From assembly GCA_040830545.1 (NCBI GenBank), contig JBFOMB010000030.1, forward strand, positions 1 to 64,000: a stretch of DNA of 64,000 nt. The letters run 5' to 3'. Position 1 is the stretch's first letter. The number at the start of each line of letters is the position of its first letter. Below the pieces are notes generated by a model, which saw only the letters and a program-made list of their open reading frames with translations, was not told the DNA's origin and did not search any database. This DNA is from HXMU1420-2 sp040830545. GTDB lineage: Bacteria; Pseudomonadota; Alphaproteobacteria; Rhodobacterales; Rhodobacteraceae. The position numbers and the translations under genes are program-made. Below, in pieces: positions 62,074 to 64,000 of this stretch.

Positions 62074-62477
62074 GTCAGGTTGTCCGAAACGGTCCGGGCT
62101 CAATAACTAATCAATATTAAATATAGAAGAGATGATGATTATGTAGGGCCTACTTAACCTGTGGATTATCGATTTATCCCTTTGGTTTTCCACAGGAGAA
62201 TCGAGTTTTCGTCTGATTATTGATTTGTTAAATAGTTTGAATTTTGTATATAAAATAACCAGTTACCGGATCTTCTAGCTGATATTTTGGCTTGACGATG
62301 GCAGAATCCCGGATTCCTGCCAAAGTTGTCCCAAGCTTTGATTTATTCAAATCCACTTGGGCAGGACTCGATGAAAAAAGCCTGAAATCTTACCAAAATG
62401 TTAACAAGCCTTGAATCTTCCAAGGCGCTTGGGCAGTTCTACGCGGAGGATCACAGGAAAACCCCGCGCTTATCCAC
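62074..62477. other. Candidate chromosomal replication origin (oriC)
   Basis: This is the 404-bp gene-free stretch between hemJ (minus) and maf (plus). It contains a perfect DnaA box at its right edge (62470-62478), one-mismatch boxes at 62160-62168 (reverse) and 62186-62194 (forward), and an AT-rich segment at about 62213-62261 that could unwind. CTTGGGCAG occurs twice as a direct repeat (62356-62364, 62428-62436), and a related inverted copy TGTCCCAAG lies at 62327-62335. Seven genes run away from it on the left and three on the right. The flanking order (parAB-rsmG-mnmG-mnmE-rho-hem, then maf-aroE-coaE) is what surrounds oriC in Caulobacter. I see no coding frame in it. Confidence 0.72.
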
Positions 62478-62478
62478 A
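62470..62478 (+). promoter_or_regulatory. Perfect DnaA box overlapping maf start
   Basis: TTATCCACA, identical to the consensus. Its last base is the A of the maf ATG, so DnaA binding would cover the maf translation start. Confidence 0.75.
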
Positions 62479-63077
62479 TGTCTGTCCCAATCATCCTAGC
62501 CACGTCTTCGGAAATCCGCGCAACATTGATGCGAAACGCAGGTGTTGATTTCGAGGTTGTGCCGGGCCGCATCGACGAAGACGCGATCAAAGATGCGATG
62601 CTGGCAGAAGGTCGATCGGCCCGCGACATCGCGGATGCACTGGCGGAGCAAAAGGCACGGAAGGTCAGTTCCAAACGACCTGAGGCGATGGTTCTGGGTT
62701 TCGACCAAACGTTGGACCAGAACGGTCAACTCCTGTCCAAGCCCGCAAACCCGGAAGACGGTCTGCGACATTTGCAGATGATGCGCGGGCAGACCCATCA
62801 GCTTTACTCGGCCTGCGTCATCTATCAAAACGCCGAGCCGATTTGGCGACATGTGGGCCGCGTGAACCTGCGGATGCGCGATCTGAGCGACGACTACATT
62901 CAGGCCTATCTGGATCGAAACTGGGATGGGGTTCGCTATTCTGTGGGGTGCTACAACCTGGAAGAGGAGGGTATTCGCCTGTTCACCAAGGTTGACGGCG
63001 ATTATTTTACCGTTTTGGGTGTGCCCCTGTTAGAAATCTTGAACTATCTGACGTTGCGAGGTGTGTTGGAGACATGA
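62478..63077 (+). CDS. maf: Maf-family nucleotide pyrophosphatase
   Basis: 199 residues. It hydrolyses non-canonical or modified nucleoside triphosphates to monophosphates. ILATSSEIRATLMRNAG at the N-terminus is the family signature; the catalytic aspartate position is in VLGFDQTLDQ, where many Maf proteins have GADT. SVGCYNLEEEGIRLF lies near the end. It is the first gene to the right of the origin candidate, with the DnaA box in place of a clear ribosome binding site, and overlaps aroE by ATGA. Confidence 0.9.
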   Translation: MSVPIILATSSEIRATLMRNAGVDFEVVPGRIDEDAIKDAMLAEGRSARDIADALAEQKARKVSSKRPEAMVLGFDQTLDQNGQLLSKPANPEDGLRHLQMMRGQTHQLYSACVIYQNAEPIWRHVGRVNLRMRDLSDDYIQAYLDRNWDGVRYSVGCYNLEEEGIRLFTKVDGDYFTVLGVPLLEILNYLTLRGVLET

Positions 63078-63907
63078 CAGAGGCACGTATCCCCCGGGCC
63101 GGTGTGATCGGATCACCGGTGTCTCATTCAAAATCGCCACAGCTTCACCGCCACTGGCTGACCACCTATGGCCTGCGTGGCCATTACGTCCCCATGGACA
63201 TCGCGTCCGAGGATCTGGAAAGCGTCATTCGGATGATGCCAAAGATGGGTTTTGTCGGGGCCAACGTCACCATCCCTTACAAGGAAAAGGTGATGGACCT
63301 GGCAGATCAGATTTCGGACCGTGCCACCCTGATCGGGGCAGCCAACACGCTGATCTTCCGCAAGGATGGCCGCCTGATTGCTGACAATACGGATGGCTAT
63401 GGCTTCATGGAGAACATTCGACAGACTGTACCGGACTGGAATCCGGGTGCGGGTCCTGCGGCAGTACTGGGTGCTGGCGGGGCATGTCGGGCGGTAATTG
63501 CTGCTTTGTCAGACGCCGGCGTGCCGGAAATCATCCTGACAAACCGGACGCGTGTGCGGGCGGATCGTTTGAAGCAGGATTTTGGCACGCGCGTGCGCGT
63601 GGTCGATTGGGTGCAGGCTGGAAACATCATGGAAGAAGCCGCTTTGGTGGTAAATACGACCTCGCTTGGCATGGTCGGCAAGCCGGAATTGCGGGTGCCG
63701 CTGGACGGGTTACGGCCCGGCACAATTGTGTCTGATCTGGTCTACACACCACTGCGCACGCCGCTGTTGCAGGCAGCGGAAGAGGCCGGGTGCCGCGTTG
63801 TTGATGGCCTCGGCATGTTGTTGCACCAGGCTGTGCCGGGGTTTGAACGCTGGTTCGGCATTCGCCCCGCTGTTGATGCCTCTACCCGCGCCGCGGCCCT
63901 GCGATGA
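63074..63907 (+). CDS. aroE: Shikimate dehydrogenase
   Basis: 277 residues. It reduces 3-dehydroshikimate to shikimate with NADPH. SPVSHSKSPQLHRHW binds shikimate, ANVTIPYKEKVM contains the catalytic lysine, and VLGAGGACRAV with NRTR is the NADPH site. It is coupled by 4-bp overlaps to maf before and coaE after. Confidence 0.97.
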   Translation: MTEARIPRAGVIGSPVSHSKSPQLHRHWLTTYGLRGHYVPMDIASEDLESVIRMMPKMGFVGANVTIPYKEKVMDLADQISDRATLIGAANTLIFRKDGRLIADNTDGYGFMENIRQTVPDWNPGAGPAAVLGAGGACRAVIAALSDAGVPEIILTNRTRVRADRLKQDFGTRVRVVDWVQAGNIMEEAALVVNTTSLGMVGKPELRVPLDGLRPGTIVSDLVYTPLRTPLLQAAEEAGCRVVDGLGMLLHQAVPGFERWFGIRPAVDASTRAAALR

Positions 63908-64000
63908 GTTTGCGTGTCGGCTTGACCGGTTCCATTGGCATGGGGAAAAGCACAACCGCGCAGATGTTTGTAGACGAAGGTTGTGCGGTTTGGGATGCGG
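63904..64000 (+). CDS. coaE: Dephospho-CoA kinase, N-terminal part (cut by window edge)
   Basis: Thirty-two residues are visible from ATG 63904, which overlaps the aroE stop (ATGA). The P-loop LTGSIGMGKSTTAQMF and the following FVDEGCAVWDA match the N-terminus of CoaE, which completes CoA synthesis. The gene order maf-aroE-coaE supports the call. Confidence 0.9.
   Translation, partial: MSLRVGLTGSIGMGKSTTAQMFVDEGCAVWDA

Noticed and set aside
62074..62477. CtrA binding sites (TTAA-N7-TTAA) in the origin candidate
   Set aside because: Only half-sites (62154, 62228, 62401) occur; none has a second TTAA at the right spacing.
1..64000. Mobile elements, prophage, CRISPR arrays, tRNA or rRNA genes
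   Set aside because: I looked for transposase or integrase motifs, regularly spaced repeats and tRNA-like T-loops on both strands and found none that I could support.

Overview
The window looks like a chromosomal segment of a Rhodobacterales (Roseobacter-type) alphaproteobacterium. The reasons are the GC-rich coding sequence with many GTG starts, the block parB-parA-rsmG-mnmG-mnmE-rho-hemJ facing maf-aroE-coaE, two perfect alphaproteobacterial parS sites, a Roseobacter-type paaABCDE cluster and a cytochrome c2. I see no tRNA, rRNA, CRISPR, IS element, prophage or frameshifted gene. Almost all of the sequence is coding.

Layout. (1) 1-5.8 kb: a catabolic cluster holding a truncated cytochrome P450, a 3-hydroxyanthranilate 3,4-dioxygenase with every known active-site residue, a DHDPS-family lyase with altered catalytic residues, an aspartate-dehydrogenase-like enzyme, a LysR regulator and an aldehyde dehydrogenase. 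A 25-bp dyad with LysR T-N11-A geometry lies in the divergent promoter. (2) 5.9-11.2 kb: cytochrome c2, two VOC proteins, an HU protein, and an AMP nucleosidase/adenine deaminase pair. (3) 11.4-21.1 kb: a LysR gene divergent from a run of eight plus-strand genes: class II aldolase-like, two tandem membrane fatty-acid-hydroxylase/sterol-desaturase proteins, acyl-CoA dehydrogenase, NDP-forming acyl-CoA synthetase, DJ-1/PfpI protein, CaiD-like hydratase and an adenylate cyclase. This reads as an uncharacterised hydroxylation plus CoA-dependent pathway and is the best candidate here for a new system. (4) 21.2-28.2 kb: a methyltransferase, the phenylacetyl-CoA epoxidase operon paaABCDE, an SDR protein, an I78-type inhibitor lipoprotein and glutathione-dependent formaldehyde dehydrogenase. 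(5) 28.3-32.4 kb: a TetR gene with its own palindrome, a capsule-type ABC exporter split across two divergent units, and an L,D-transpeptidase lipoprotein. (6) 32.5-47.7 kb: housekeeping genes (RNA methyltransferase, two ABC exporter half-subunits, cca, two Nudix hydrolases, Hsp33, argG, msrA, maeB) and a receiver-PP2C phosphatase divergent from an Hpt protein. (7) 47.8-54.7 kb: mutS, hrcA-grpE and rph-rdgB-hemW. (8) 54.7-64 kb: the replication/segregation region.

The 404-bp gap between hemJ and maf (62074-62477) is the only gene-free stretch over 300 bp. It is AT-rich for this genome, carries a perfect DnaA box that runs into the maf start codon plus two one-mismatch boxes, and separates seven minus-strand genes from three plus-strand genes. 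I read it as the probable chromosomal origin. Two parS sites lie 3-5 kb away, one inside rsmG and one between the ribosome binding site and start codon of mnmG. Start codons were moved inward from the longest open frame wherever a Shine-Dalgarno sequence or family alignment favoured it; each case is noted in the entry.
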